A stretch of 35,205 nt of DNA from Rhodoferax sp. (lineage in GTDB: Bacteria; Pseudomonadota; Gammaproteobacteria; Burkholderiales; Burkholderiaceae_C): assembly GCA_018061265.1 (NCBI GenBank), contig JAGOUM010000030.1, forward strand, positions 1 to 35,205. Reading direction: 5' to 3'. The position numbers were made by a program, and so were the translations under genes. Shown piece after piece: positions 1-8,416 of this stretch. How positions within the stretch are numbered: the stretch's first letter is position 1; every line of letters starts with the position of its first letter. The notes beneath the pieces were generated by a model, which worked only from the letters and a program-made list of their open reading frames with translations, did no database searches and was not told where the DNA came from.

Positions 1-941
1 AGTGCCGCACCTCACCAAGCATCGGGGTTGCCCTTTTTACCGATCAGACCGAAAGTGTGGACGAGCTGCTGAAGCGGGCAGACATGGCCATGTACCAGGC
101 CAAGACTGCCGGGCGCAATACCTTGCGGTTTTTTGATCCACGCATGCAGGCAGTGGTTGAAGCCAACGCCGTGATGGAAAGTGATTTGCGCGACGCCCTG
201 GCGCAACAACAGCTCAGTCTTTATTACCAGGCGCAAGTGGTGCCAGAAGGGCGTATTGTGGGTGCTGAGGTTCTTGTTCGCTGGAGGCACCCCAGCAAGG
301 GAATGATACCGCCAGGCGCATTTATACCTGTCGCAGAGCAAACCGGCCTGATCCTGCCGCTGGGCCAATGGGTGCTTGAGACTGCCTGCCGGCAGATCAG
401 CCTGTGGTCAGAAGTGCCTGGGCGATGTGACTTGACCATTTCGGTCAATGTCAGTGCATTGCAGTTTCGCCAACCCGGTTTTGTCGCTGAAGTGCTGGCC
501 ATCCTGGCACAAACCGGTGCCAACCCGCAGCGCCTGAAGCTTGAACTGACCGAGAGTCTCCTGGTGAAAGATGTGGAGGACATCATCACCAAAATGACTG
601 CACTCAAAGCCAGGGGTGTGGGGTTTTCTCTGGATGATTTTGGCACCGGCTATTCGTCCCTGGCTTACCTCAGCCGCTTGCCGCTGGACCAGCTCAAGAT
701 CGATCAGGGTTTTGTCAAGGACATTGAATCCAGCGACAACGCAGTCGCGATCTGCGCCGCCACAATCAGTCTGGCGCACAGTTTGCGGATGAAGGTGGTC
801 GCTGAAGGCGTGGAGACCAAGGCTCAGCAGTATTTTCTGGGAACCGTTCACCGTTGTGATCTGATGCAGGGCTACCTTTTCAGCCGCCCTGTCCCGCTGG
901 CCGAGTTTGAACAGTTGACACAATCTCACGCACCGATGTGA
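1..941 (+). CDS. GGDEF-EAL protein, C-terminal part (5' end outside window)
   Basis: The reading frame is open from base 3, so the gene begins before the window. The first residues contain SIGVALF and ADMAMYQAK, the end of a GGDEF (diguanylate cyclase) domain. A complete EAL domain (cyclic-di-GMP phosphodiesterase) follows. The EAL signature reads EVL, keeping the metal-binding Glu. The other catalytic signatures are intact: VNVSALQF, LELTESL, DDFGTGYSSL, KIDQ, AEGVET and QGYLFSRP. The phosphodiesterase is therefore predicted to be active, while the state of the GGDEF motif cannot be seen. It resembles the C-terminal half of the protein at 24023-25762 and is probably a paralogue. It converges on the ProQ-family gene with 67 bases between the stops. 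Confidence 0.93.
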   Translation, partial: CRTSPSIGVALFTDQTESVDELLKRADMAMYQAKTAGRNTLRFFDPRMQAVVEANAVMESDLRDALAQQQLSLYYQAQVVPEGRIVGAEVLVRWRHPSKGMIPPGAFIPVAEQTGLILPLGQWVLETACRQISLWSEVPGRCDLTISVNVSALQFRQPGFVAEVLAILAQTGANPQRLKLELTESLLVKDVEDIITKMTALKARGVGFSLDDFGTGYSSLAYLSRLPLDQLKIDQGFVKDIESSDNAVAICAATISLAHSLRMKVVAEGVETKAQQYFLGTVHRCDLMQGYLFSRPVPLAEFEQLTQSHAPM

Positions 942-1008
942 CCTTGGGCGAGCACTCCACCGTCGCCCACACCTGGCCCGTCGTACTCAATCAAACGGCT
1001 TGTGATGT

Positions 1009-1710
1009 TCAACCAGCCGGGCGGTTTTTCAAAGCCGCACGGACTTGTGCTGCGGGTATGCCCAAGGACTCCGCAAATACTTCAGCGCTCTTCCCGCTGG
1101 CATCAAATGCACGGACAAGCGCTGCCGCCTTGGCGCGATGCTGATCAACCTGCGCCATCGCGTTATCCAGCACACTCGCCACAGGTTCCTGCAGAGCAGG
1201 CAGTCTGGTCAGGTATTCCGGGCGCGACAGCCCTGACGCCTGGTAGGCTGCCGCCAGTTGCCGCTCCAGCTTGGGTTTGAGGTCTTCGCTGTGGCGCGCC
1301 TGTCGGCGGGTGAACAGCTCAACAATGGACAAAAAAACATGCTCAGGCGCCACATCATCGATTGGTTGGCCTTGCAGGTCATGGCGTTTCATGCCGTTTG
1401 CAACACTTTGCAGATAACGGGTCGAGCGAGTATGCACACCGAGGGCGGACTTCAGGCTGTCGCGTTGGAAGGTCTCCGGATGGGCCGCCAGCAACTCCTG
1501 AAAGATACCCAGCTTCAAGGGCAGGAAAGTTTGGCCAAATAGTTGCGGGTACAACTCAAACAGCTTCTCCAGCACGGGCGCAACTGCGGCAAATCGGTCT
1601 TTGCGAGCGCTCGGTGCTGCGGTATCTGGCTGGACGGCAGTCCCCGCTGGTTCGCCGCCTGGCGTCGTGGCGGCTTCGGATTGAATGTGTTCGATAGGTG
1701 TGTCGGTCAT
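1009..1710 (-). CDS. ProQ/FinO-family RNA chaperone
   Basis: Predicted 233-residue protein. An acidic, low-complexity N-terminus of about 45 residues is followed by a ProQ/FinO domain, roughly residues 45-150, with the family-typical stretches LYPQLFG, PLKLGIFQEL and LGVHTRSTRYLQS. The C-terminal third is helical and Ala-rich. ProQ-family proteins bind structured RNAs and 3' ends and affect sRNA and mRNA stability. I chose ATG 1710 (MTDTPIEH); the frame runs 13 codons further up, but only to a TTG at 1749 inside a strong inverted repeat. The gene is divergent from the ATP-grasp gene, with 69 bases between the start codons. It could be any ProQ/FinO-domain paralogue, so I give no symbol. Confidence 0.88.
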   Translation of the reverse strand: MTDTPIEHIQSEAATTPGGEPAGTAVQPDTAAPSARKDRFAAVAPVLEKLFELYPQLFGQTFLPLKLGIFQELLAAHPETFQRDSLKSALGVHTRSTRYLQSVANGMKRHDLQGQPIDDVAPEHVFLSIVELFTRRQARHSEDLKPKLERQLAAAYQASGLSRPEYLTRLPALQEPVASVLDNAMAQVDQHRAKAAALVRAFDASGKSAEVFAESLGIPAAQVRAALKNRPAG

Positions 1711-1716
1711 GGCATA

Positions 1717-1754
1717 GCGCTTTGGGATGAACCCGCGATTGTCATCCAAAGCGC
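1717..1754. promoter_or_regulatory. Inverted repeat between divergent proQ-like and ATP-grasp genes
   Basis: Arms 1717-1730 and 1742-1754 are complementary over 13 pairs with a single bulged G and an 11-base centre. In the ProQ-family mRNA it would form a stem-loop ending 6 bases before ATG 1710, where the ribosome binding site should be. It could be an operator for the divergent pair or an RNA element in the proQ leader. Confidence 0.6.
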
Positions 1755-1779
1755 CACTTCGCTGGCATACTCACAGCTT

Positions 1780-4497
1780 ATGAATCCTGCCCATTCGCCG
1801 CACAATCCGTTGCGCCAGCCAGCACCTGGCGTTCTGGGCTTGCTCAACGACTACCGGGTGGCAGCAGGCCATTTCGACGAGGTGCGTGGCCGACGCACCG
1901 ATGATCGCGCTGGCCCGGTCGCTGATGCACTTATTTCAGAAGCAATAAACATAGACCAGGCAAGCGCTTGGCGGCTTTTTTTTAATCAACTTGCGGCGGA
2001 TACTTCGCTCGAAATGGCGCAGCGCAGCACTGCGCTTGCACGTCAGGTGCGTGACAACGGTGTGACTTACAACGTTTATGCTGACGAAAACGGACCACAA
2101 CGCCCCTGGTCACTCGATCTGTTTCCCTTGATTGTTGACGCAACAAGCTGGCAGCGAATCGAATCGGGCGTGTTGCAACGCGTGCGGCTGCTTGAATCGG
2201 TGATGGCTGACGTCTATGGGCCACAGGAACTGCTGCACTCTGGTTTGTTGCCACCGGCCCTGGTGCATGGACATCCGGGGTATTTGCGCGCCATGCACGG
2301 TGTCAAGCCTGTAGGCGGGCGTTTTTTGCACATTGCAGCGTTTGATCTGGCACGTGGCCCGGACGGCAACTGGTGGGTAGTCGGCCAGCGTACTCAAGCA
2401 CCCTCGGGCTTGGGCTATTTGCTGGAGAACCGGCTGGCGATCTCGGCACAGTTTGCAAGCGCCTTTGACGCGCTCAATGTGCAGCGACTGGCAGGCACCT
2501 ACCGGGCGCTGATGGATGGCCTGCGCGCCAGCAGTCCCCAGGGTGCCCAGGCCCACCTGGCCTTGCTCACGCCGGGGCCCTACAACGAAACCTATTTTGA
2601 ACACGCTTATCTTGCCCGATACCTTGGGTTGACTCTGGTCGAGGGCAGTGACCTGCTGGTTCGCGACGAGCAGTTGTTCCTGAAAACACTGAAGGGTCTG
2701 GTTCCAGTGCACGGTCTGCTCAAGCGTGTGGATGATCAATACCTGGACCCTTTGGAGCTTCGTGCAGATTCCACTCTGGGGGTGCCTGGACTGCTGCAAG
2801 CCATTCGGGCGGGCAATGTTCTGGTAGCCAACGCGCCGGGGTCGGCGTTTCTGGAGTCACCCGCATTGCTTGGTTTTTTACCAGCTTTGTCACGCCAGCT
2901 TTTCGGCGAAGAGTTGTCGCTGCCGGCACTCCCTACATGGTGGTGTGGTGAGCGCAGCGCCATGCTGGACGCCCTGCCCCGTCTGCGTGAATGCGCAGTC
3001 AAGCCAACTTACCCCGGTTCAAGCAGCCATGCCAGCTTCGACGTCGTACTGGGGGCACGACAAACCGCCCAGGCTCTTGATGAGTGGGCCGGACGGATCC
3101 TGCGCCACCCTGAGGAACATACCATTCAGGCGTATACACCCTTGTCCCAGATGCCAACCTGGCACACCGGCCATACCGGTCATACCGGTCATGCAGGCCA
3201 TGAGCGCGGTGAAACCAGTGCTTTACGGGCACGGTCCATGATGCTGCGGGTATTTGCGGTTTCTGACGACCAGCAGGGCTGGCGGGTTCTGCCCGGTGGT
3301 CTGGCTCGGGTGGCTGGAGCCAGCGAAGAAATCACCTCAATGCAGCATGGTGGCAGCAGCGCCGATGTCTGGGCCCTGACACAAGGCACCATTGATCGCA
3401 CCACCCTGCTACAACCTCATTTAACGCCAGAGAGCCTGATGCATCGCAAGCGTCTCATCACCAGTCGGGCAGCGGAGAACCTGTACTGGTTGGGGCGCTA
3501 CACCGAACGGACCGAAAACTCGCTGCGCCTGGCGGGTCTGACCCTGGAATGCCTGCATGGTGAGGAGCAAGACTCCACCCCTCTGCTGGATTGGCTCGGT
3601 CAGATGGCGCGGGCCAATACGCTGGTTCTTCCAGGCGTTCCGACACCGATCCAGGCTGCGCGTGTCTTTGAGCGCTCGTTGATCGACAGTCTGGGCAGTA
3701 CCGCGGGTGCCACCAGTGTGGGTTATTACCTGCGTGCGCTCAAAATGGCGGCCTCCAGCGTGCGTGAACGTCTTTCTCAAGAGCATTGGCGCATCATCAC
3801 CCGTGCTGAAGAAGAGTTGTTCGCGCGTTTTGCAGATCACCGACGTCGTGGCGACCGTTCAACACTACAGGCGCTGCATATTCTCAAAGATACCGGCGAG
3901 CATATGGCGGCCATTACCGGCTCACAGACGGACCGCATGGCACGTGATGACGGTTGGCGGCTGCTCAGCATTGGCAGGCACATTGAACGGCTCGCTTTTT
4001 TGTCGTCGGCCCTGAGCTGTGCACTCAATTGCGGTAGCCTGGAGTCCGACGGCGGTTTTGACGCCATGATTGAGCTGTTTGACAACGCAATCACCTTCCA
4101 TGCACAGTTCCAGCAGAGCCGTGACATGGCCGCTCTGATCGACTTGCTGGTGATCGACCGCGACAATCCACGCTCGGTCGCCTGGGTGGCCCACACCTTG
4201 CGCGGCAGGCTGGCCAAACTGGCAGGCAGTGAGCCAACTGAACTGAGTGCGCTGTCACTCAAGGTTCCCAACCCCAATGCATGGGGTCTGACGCAGCTGT
4301 GTGAACACACGCCAGATCTGGCAACGCCTTTTGAAGAACCTGCCCCCACCTCCCCAGGTGTTGCCACACCCCGCTATGATTTGTTGCGCGAACTCTTGCG
4401 TCAGTGCAGCACGGCAGCCTACGTTGTGTCAGAGGAAATCAGCGCCACCTATTTCACGCACTCCGGTCTGGCCAACCGCAGCCTGGGCGCCTCATGA
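1780..4497 (+). CDS. Circularly permuted ATP-grasp / alpha-E fusion protein
   Basis: Predicted 905-residue protein. Residues about 60-540 match the circularly permuted ATP-grasp type 2 family (DUF404/DUF407), with YNVYADENG, PGPYNETYFEH, LLKRVDDQYLDP and GSAFLESPALLGFLP visible. From about residue 550 (HRKRLITSRAAENLYWLGRYTERTE) the alpha-E domain (DUF403) runs to the C-terminus. In many bacteria these are separate neighbouring genes; here they are fused. ATP-grasp proteins of this class are thought to form amide or peptide bonds, and the set with alpha-E and a transglutaminase-like protein has been proposed to make or modify peptides; no substrate is known. ATG 1780 gives the family N-terminus, and the open frame upstream overlaps the divergent gene. 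The stop overlaps the next start as ATGA, so the two are translationally coupled. Confidence 0.9.
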   Translation: MNPAHSPHNPLRQPAPGVLGLLNDYRVAAGHFDEVRGRRTDDRAGPVADALISEAINIDQASAWRLFFNQLAADTSLEMAQRSTALARQVRDNGVTYNVYADENGPQRPWSLDLFPLIVDATSWQRIESGVLQRVRLLESVMADVYGPQELLHSGLLPPALVHGHPGYLRAMHGVKPVGGRFLHIAAFDLARGPDGNWWVVGQRTQAPSGLGYLLENRLAISAQFASAFDALNVQRLAGTYRALMDGLRASSPQGAQAHLALLTPGPYNETYFEHAYLARYLGLTLVEGSDLLVRDEQLFLKTLKGLVPVHGLLKRVDDQYLDPLELRADSTLGVPGLLQAIRAGNVLVANAPGSAFLESPALLGFLPALSRQLFGEELSLPALPTWWCGERSAMLDALPRLRECAVKPTYPGSSSHASFDVVLGARQTAQALDEWAGRILRHPEEHTIQAYTPLSQMPTWHTGHTGHTGHAGHERGETSALRARSMMLRVFAVSDDQQGWRVLPGGLARVAGASEEITSMQHGGSSADVWALTQGTIDRTTLLQPHLTPESLMHRKRLITSRAAENLYWLGRYTERTENSLRLAGLTLECLHGEEQDSTPLLDWLGQMARANTLVLPGVPTPIQAARVFERSLIDSLGSTAGATSVGYYLRALKMAASSVRERLSQEHWRIITRAEEELFARFADHRRRGDRSTLQALHILKDTGEHMAAITGSQTDRMARDDGWRLLSIGRHIERLAFLSSALSCALNCGSLESDGGFDAMIELFDNAITFHAQFQQSRDMAALIDLLVIDRDNPRSVAWVAHTLRGRLAKLAGSEPTELSALSLKVPNPNAWGLTQLCEHTPDLATPFEEPAPTSPGVATPRYDLLRELLRQCSTAAYVVSEEISATYFTHSGLANRSLGAS
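3163..3201 (+). repeat. In-frame 9-bp tandem repeat coding for His-Thr-Gly units
   Basis: About four 9-base units (CAC/CAT-ACC-GGY, the last degenerate) encode three His-Thr-Gly units followed by His-Ala-Gly-His. It lies in a loop of the ATP-grasp protein near residues 462-474. Nine-base units change length without shifting frame, so the number could vary between strains. Confidence 0.8.
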
Positions 4498-5486
4498 AGC
4501 TGCAGATCAGTCACGACACAGTCTACGACTACAGTCCGGCGGTTGAAACCGCCCAGCACATGCTGTACCTGACACCCCTGGATTCGTCGACCCAGCAACT
4601 GCTCTATCACCGGATCGAATTGGATCCCCAACCCGCCAACATCCGGGTGATCAAAGATGTGTATGGCAACAGCCGCAGTTTTTTTTCACTGCAGGTGGCG
4701 CACTTGCAGTTAAGGGTGCAGGCAATCAGCCTGGTGTTGACGCAGCCCAGCCATTTGCCGGCCAGCACGATCAGCTGGGAGGCTGCGCGTGAGCGTTTCA
4801 GGTACAGCGCCAGTGCGAGTTTTGATGCCGCCAATGAGTTTGTGTTTGCCTCCCCCATGGTGCCCCGTCAGGGCGAGTTTGCCCAGTACGCGCGCGCCAG
4901 CTTTGCTGCAGGTGTCAGTCTGCTGGAAGCCGCCATTGACCTGATGCACCGTATCCACCGCGAATTCAGCTATGAAAGCCAAAGTACGGAAGTCAATACC
5001 CCTGCCTTGCATGCCCTGAATCAACGCAAAGGCGTTTGCCAGGACTTTGCCCACATTTTTGTCGCCTGCCTGCGATCACTTGGACTGGCGGCACGTTATG
5101 TCAGCGGCTACTTGTTGACATTGCCCGCACCTGGGACCGTCAAGCTGAGGGGCAGCGATGCGTCACACGCCTGGGCCAGTGTCTATATTCCAGATCTGCC
5201 GCAAGGTGAGCGCTGGATCCATCTGGACCCGACCAACGACCGTGCGGGCTGGCACAGCCCTGGCGAGGACTATGTGCTGCTGGCAGAAGGACGTGATTTT
5301 TCCGACGTGTCACCGATGCGTGGTGTCATTCATGGCGGGGCCAGCCATGTGCTGACTGTCGGCGTGACCGTGGAGCCATGGCAGGCGACCGGCTTGACCC
5401 AAACACAGGATCAGGGGCCATTTCAATCACAGTCACAGGCCGGCATTTCCAGTCAAGGTCAAAGTCAAAGTCAAAGTCAAGAATAG
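4494..5486 (+). CDS. Transglutaminase-like cysteine peptidase-fold protein
   Basis: Predicted 330-residue cytoplasmic protein of the bacterial transglutaminase-like family (N-terminal region about 1-85, catalytic core about 150-265). The triad is visible as Cys182 in GVCQDFAH, His225 in SHAWASVY and Asp245 in IHLDPTND. Such proteins hydrolyse or transfer amide bonds. ATG 4494 (MKLQISHDTVYDY) overlaps the stop of the ATP-grasp/alpha-E gene by four bases, so both are made together and probably act in one pathway. The protein ends in a Ser-Gln repeat tail that is not part of the enzyme fold. A frame extension to 4404 exists but lies inside the upstream gene and lacks family similarity. Confidence 0.9.
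   Translation: MKLQISHDTVYDYSPAVETAQHMLYLTPLDSSTQQLLYHRIELDPQPANIRVIKDVYGNSRSFFSLQVAHLQLRVQAISLVLTQPSHLPASTISWEAARERFRYSASASFDAANEFVFASPMVPRQGEFAQYARASFAAGVSLLEAAIDLMHRIHREFSYESQSTEVNTPALHALNQRKGVCQDFAHIFVACLRSLGLAARYVSGYLLTLPAPGTVKLRGSDASHAWASVYIPDLPQGERWIHLDPTNDRAGWHSPGEDYVLLAEGRDFSDVSPMRGVIHGGASHVLTVGVTVEPWQATGLTQTQDQGPFQSQSQAGISSQGQSQSQSQE
5451..5480 (+). repeat. Hexanucleotide tandem repeat (RGTCAA x5) coding for Ser/Gly-Gln tail
   Basis: Five consecutive 6-base units just before the stop codon encode SQGQSQSQSQ. The unit is a multiple of three, so slippage would change tail length rather than frame. Further Gln/Ser-rich codons precede it from about 5385. Confidence 0.85.
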
Positions 5487-5560
5487 ATTTTTTTGTAGCA
5501 AACAAGTCATGGCCGATATGCGCTATTGGCACTTTTTACATCATTTTCCAAGGAGTCACA

Positions 5561-6016
5561 ATGAGTGTTTACGACAAACTATCCGAGCTCGGCATCACCC
5601 TGCCACCGGTTGCCATACCAGCAGCCGCCTATGTGCCATTTGTCCAGACGGGCAAGCTGGTTTTCCTGAGCGGCCACATCGCCAAGAAGGACGGCAAAGT
5701 CTGGGTTGGCCAATTGGGTAAAACCATGGTCACCGAAGAAGGCAAAGCGGCCGCACGGGCCATCGCCATTGAACTGATGGGCACGCTGCACGCTGCAGTT
5801 GGCGACCTCAACCGGGTCACCCGGATTGTCAAACTGATGTCCCTGGTGAACTCCACCGGCGACTTTACTGAGCAGCATCTGGTCACCAATGGGGCCAGCG
5901 AACTGATTGGTCAAGTGTTTGGCAACACGGGCGCACACGCACGCAGCGCCTTTGGTGTGGCCCAGATTCCGCTGGGTGCCTGTGTGGAAATTGAAATGAT
6001 TGCCGAGCTTGACTAA
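5561..6016 (+). CDS. RidA/YjgF-family protein
   Basis: Predicted 151-residue protein of the RidA/YjgF/UK114 superfamily, in the longer subgroup (LPPVAIPAAAYVPFVQTGKLVFLSGHI...). Members form trimers; the archetype hydrolyses reactive enamine or imine intermediates such as 2-aminoacrylate. In this subgroup the classic active-site Arg is less certain: the candidate is the Arg in GAHARSAFGVAQIPLGACVEIE. The start at 5561 follows a good ribosome binding site, AAGGAG at 5550-5555. It stands alone 74 bases after the transglutaminase gene and converges on the chemoreceptor gene. The exact substrate cannot be told from sequence. Confidence 0.88.
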   Translation: MSVYDKLSELGITLPPVAIPAAAYVPFVQTGKLVFLSGHIAKKDGKVWVGQLGKTMVTEEGKAAARAIAIELMGTLHAAVGDLNRVTRIVKLMSLVNSTGDFTEQHLVTNGASELIGQVFGNTGAHARSAFGVAQIPLGACVEIEMIAELD

Positions 6017-6052
6017 GCCACAGCCATGAACGCGCCTGGCAACGCTGCGGCT
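6016..6052. terminator. Possible bidirectional terminator between convergent genes
   Basis: Arms 6016-6024 and 6044-6052 pair at 8 of 9 positions around a 19-base loop, in the 34-base gap between the convergent RidA-family and chemoreceptor genes. There is no clear T-run, so support is weak. Confidence 0.3.
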
Positions 6053-7865
6053 AGAAAGTTTCCCACCCCTCATCGGCCGCGGCGGCCGGTTTGGCGGGCG
6101 TAGCAGCCGGGGTTTTGGCGGCAGCAGGCTTGTTGGCCAACATGGGGCGTGCCCCAGGTTTGGCTTGGCTGCTGACTGAGCCGGCCAGTTTCTTCGGAGC
6201 GGGCGTCGCGGGCAGTTGCGCCGGGCGCGGACGCGGGAGTTGGGCTGGACGCTGATGTGACAACCTGGCGGGTCTAGGTGTGACATCACGCATGGGCATT
6301 TGCCGCATGGCCAACTGGTTGTGGCTGGTCTTGAACGCCGCTACCGCCTGCGCGAGTTGCTGCGCCTGATCACGCAGGCTCTCCGCAGCGGCCGCACTTT
6401 GCTCAACCAGGGCAGCGTTTTGTTGGGTCATCTGATCCAGGTCACCAATCGCATGGTTGATGTCCGAGATCTCGGAACTTTGTTCGTTGGAGGTGGATGT
6501 AATCTGGCCAATCACCGCCGCAACCTGTCGCACGGACTGCACGATGTCATTCATGGTGACGCCTGCATCAGAGACCAGTTGCGTGCCGGACGACACCTTG
6601 TCCACCGAGGTATTGATCAGCATCTTGATTTCTTTGGCCGCCTCGGCACTGCGCTGGGCAAGGCTGCGCACTTCGCTGGCAACCACAGCAAAACCCCGGC
6701 CTTGTTCGCCGGCCCGCGCCGCTTCAACCGCCGCGTTGAGTGCCAGGATATTGGTCTGAAAGGCAATGCCGTCGATGACACCAATGATGTCAGCAATCTT
6801 GCGGCTGCTGGTATTGATGTCTTCCATGGTGCTGACAACCTGCCGTACCACTTCGCCACCGCGCTCTGCCACCGATGAGGCATTAGCGGCCAGTTGGCTG
6901 GCCTGGCGGGCATTGTCTGCACTGACCTGGACAGTTTGGGTCAGATGCCCCATGCTGGAAGCCGTGGACTGCAGATTGCTGGAGGTCTGCTCGGTACGCG
7001 ATGCCAGGTCGTTGTTACCTGCAGCAATCTCGTTGCTGGCGCTGGCGATACCGTCAGTGCTCTGGCGAACCTGGTTGACCATTTGACCAAGCGAGTCATT
7101 CATGCTTGCCAATGACCTCATCAACTCGCCGAATTCATCACTGCGAGAGGTGTCAATTTGCATGCTCAGGTCACCCTGGGCAATCTTTGCAGCCAGTTCG
7201 TTCGCTGCGTTCAAGGGCAAGCGAATTGAACGCACCAGGGTGGCTGTACCGAACAGTATTCCCATGACCAATACGATCATCAGGCCGCTTGACACCGAGA
7301 CCATGTTCTGGGTGCGCTGTGCAAACATCGCCCGAGTCGTTTCATACTGCCGGTTCTGCAAACTAACAAAATCAAATTGTGCTTTTTGATAGCTGGCCAT
7401 GGCCGGTTCAAAGCGCGCCTTGAAAGTTTCGGATGTTGTTTCTGGTGTACCTTCAGTTTTTTGCTTGAGCACTTCTGCACGAGCGGCCATCACCGCTTTG
7501 CGAAGCTCTCCGATGGTGTTGATTTGACTGCGTTCGGTATCTGTGCTGGCAGCAGCCATGATGGCCTGCTGAATTTTCTCAACATCGATCGCGGTGCGCT
7601 CGATATCTGCCTGCATTGCCGCGACCAGCGACTCGTCCGTGCTGAGAAGTTGACTTTTGGTTCTGGCGGCATTCTCAAGGGTGTGACCACTCCAGCGCAG
7701 TGATAGTTGAATACGTTCGTTCAGTTTTTCCAGCGTCTGGGTGCTCTCTGCCCGGTCGCTCGATGATCTGTAGGCTGCATAACCCACCACCAGCAGGATG
7801 CCAAGCACGATAAAAAAGCTCGACAGCCACAGCTTGGAAGCAAGGCGAAGATTCAGCAGGTTCAT
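6051..7865 (-). CDS. Methyl-accepting chemotaxis protein
   Basis: Predicted 604-residue inner-membrane receptor: TM1 about 12-31, periplasmic four-helix-bundle sensor region about 32-187, TM2 about 190-212, HAMP about 213-265, then the cytoplasmic signalling coiled coil. The conserved hairpin tip lies near residues 362-400 ([21 protein letters not shown] and [16 protein letters not shown]). The receptor passes ligand signals to CheA/CheW. The tail after about 515 is Ala/Pro-rich and ends in EGWETF, like the NWETF pentapeptide that tethers CheR and CheB in major receptors. A GGAG ribosome binding site lies 6 bases before ATG 7865. No che genes are in the window, and the ligand cannot be predicted. 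Confidence 0.94.
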   Translation of the reverse strand: MNLLNLRLASKLWLSSFFIVLGILLVVGYAAYRSSSDRAESTQTLEKLNERIQLSLRWSGHTLENAARTKSQLLSTDESLVAAMQADIERTAIDVEKIQQAIMAAASTDTERSQINTIGELRKAVMAARAEVLKQKTEGTPETTSETFKARFEPAMASYQKAQFDFVSLQNRQYETTRAMFAQRTQNMVSVSSGLMIVLVMGILFGTATLVRSIRLPLNAANELAAKIAQGDLSMQIDTSRSDEFGELMRSLASMNDSLGQMVNQVRQSTDGIASASNEIAAGNNDLASRTEQTSSNLQSTASSMGHLTQTVQVSADNARQASQLAANASSVAERGGEVVRQVVSTMEDINTSSRKIADIIGVIDGIAFQTNILALNAAVEAARAGEQGRGFAVVASEVRSLAQRSAEAAKEIKMLINTSVDKVSSGTQLVSDAGVTMNDIVQSVRQVAAVIGQITSTSNEQSSEISDINHAIGDLDQMTQQNAALVEQSAAAAESLRDQAQQLAQAVAAFKTSHNQLAMRQMPMRDVTPRPARLSHQRPAQLPRPRPAQLPATPAPKKLAGSVSSQAKPGARPMLANKPAAAKTPAATPAKPAAAADEGWETF

Positions 7866-7960
7866 GGGTTACTCCAGTTTAGGTGCCGGCAAAAAAATGC
7901 GCTCAAATCAAACCGTCACCAATTTGCCAATCTTAGCGCGCCAGGCCAGGTTCAAACCAC

Positions 7961-8416
7961 TCATATTGGGCAAACCTGTTGATCCGCTACTGCCGCCAGT
8001 TGCAACGCATTGACCAGATGTGGCGCAATTTCAGCCAATGGCACCAGAACAAAAGCGCGCTGAAACATACGTGGATGTGGCAAGGTGAGATCCGCAGTCG
8101 TGATGTGATTGTCACCATAAATCAATACATCAAGATCAAGCGTCCGGGGAGCATTGCGGTACGGTCGTTCACGACCAGCCTGTTGCTCCAGGCGTTGAAG
8201 CGCAGCAAGCAATTCATGCGCCGCCAGTGTGGTGTCTATCGAGACCACCGCATTGACATAGTCCGCCCCTTGTGCATCCACTGGCTTGGTCCGAAAAAAG
8301 CGGGATGTCTGCAGCAGACGCGTTGACGGCAATTGCGAAATTTCCACAATTGCCCCCCGAAGGGAGGCAACCGGGTCACCCAAATTGGCGCCAAGCCCGA
8401 TGTAGGCACAGGTCAT
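7961..8416 (-). CDS. folK: 2-amino-4-hydroxy-6-hydroxymethyldihydropteridine pyrophosphokinase
   Basis: Predicted 151-residue HPPK, the usual size. It transfers pyrophosphate from ATP to 6-hydroxymethyl-7,8-dihydropterin in folate synthesis. Visible signatures are the N-terminal YIGLGANLGDP, SRFFRTKPV, YVNAVV and the RTLDLDVLIYGD region with the magnesium-binding aspartates, followed by LPHPRMFQRAFVLVPLAEI. The start overlaps the pcnB stop by one base (TGATG), which indicates translational coupling. The pcnB-folK pair is common in beta- and gammaproteobacteria. It is the last gene of the block beginning with the AI-2E permease; the chemoreceptor gene follows 95 bases downstream in the same direction. 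Confidence 0.96.
   Translation of the reverse strand: MTCAYIGLGANLGDPVASLRGAIVEISQLPSTRLLQTSRFFRTKPVDAQGADYVNAVVSIDTTLAAHELLAALQRLEQQAGRERPYRNAPRTLDLDVLIYGDNHITTADLTLPHPRMFQRAFVLVPLAEIAPHLVNALQLAAVADQQVCPI

Noticed and set aside
1543-1779. N-terminal extension of the ATP-grasp frame
   Set aside because: It is antisense to the ProQ-family gene and lacks similarity; homologues start near ATG 1780.
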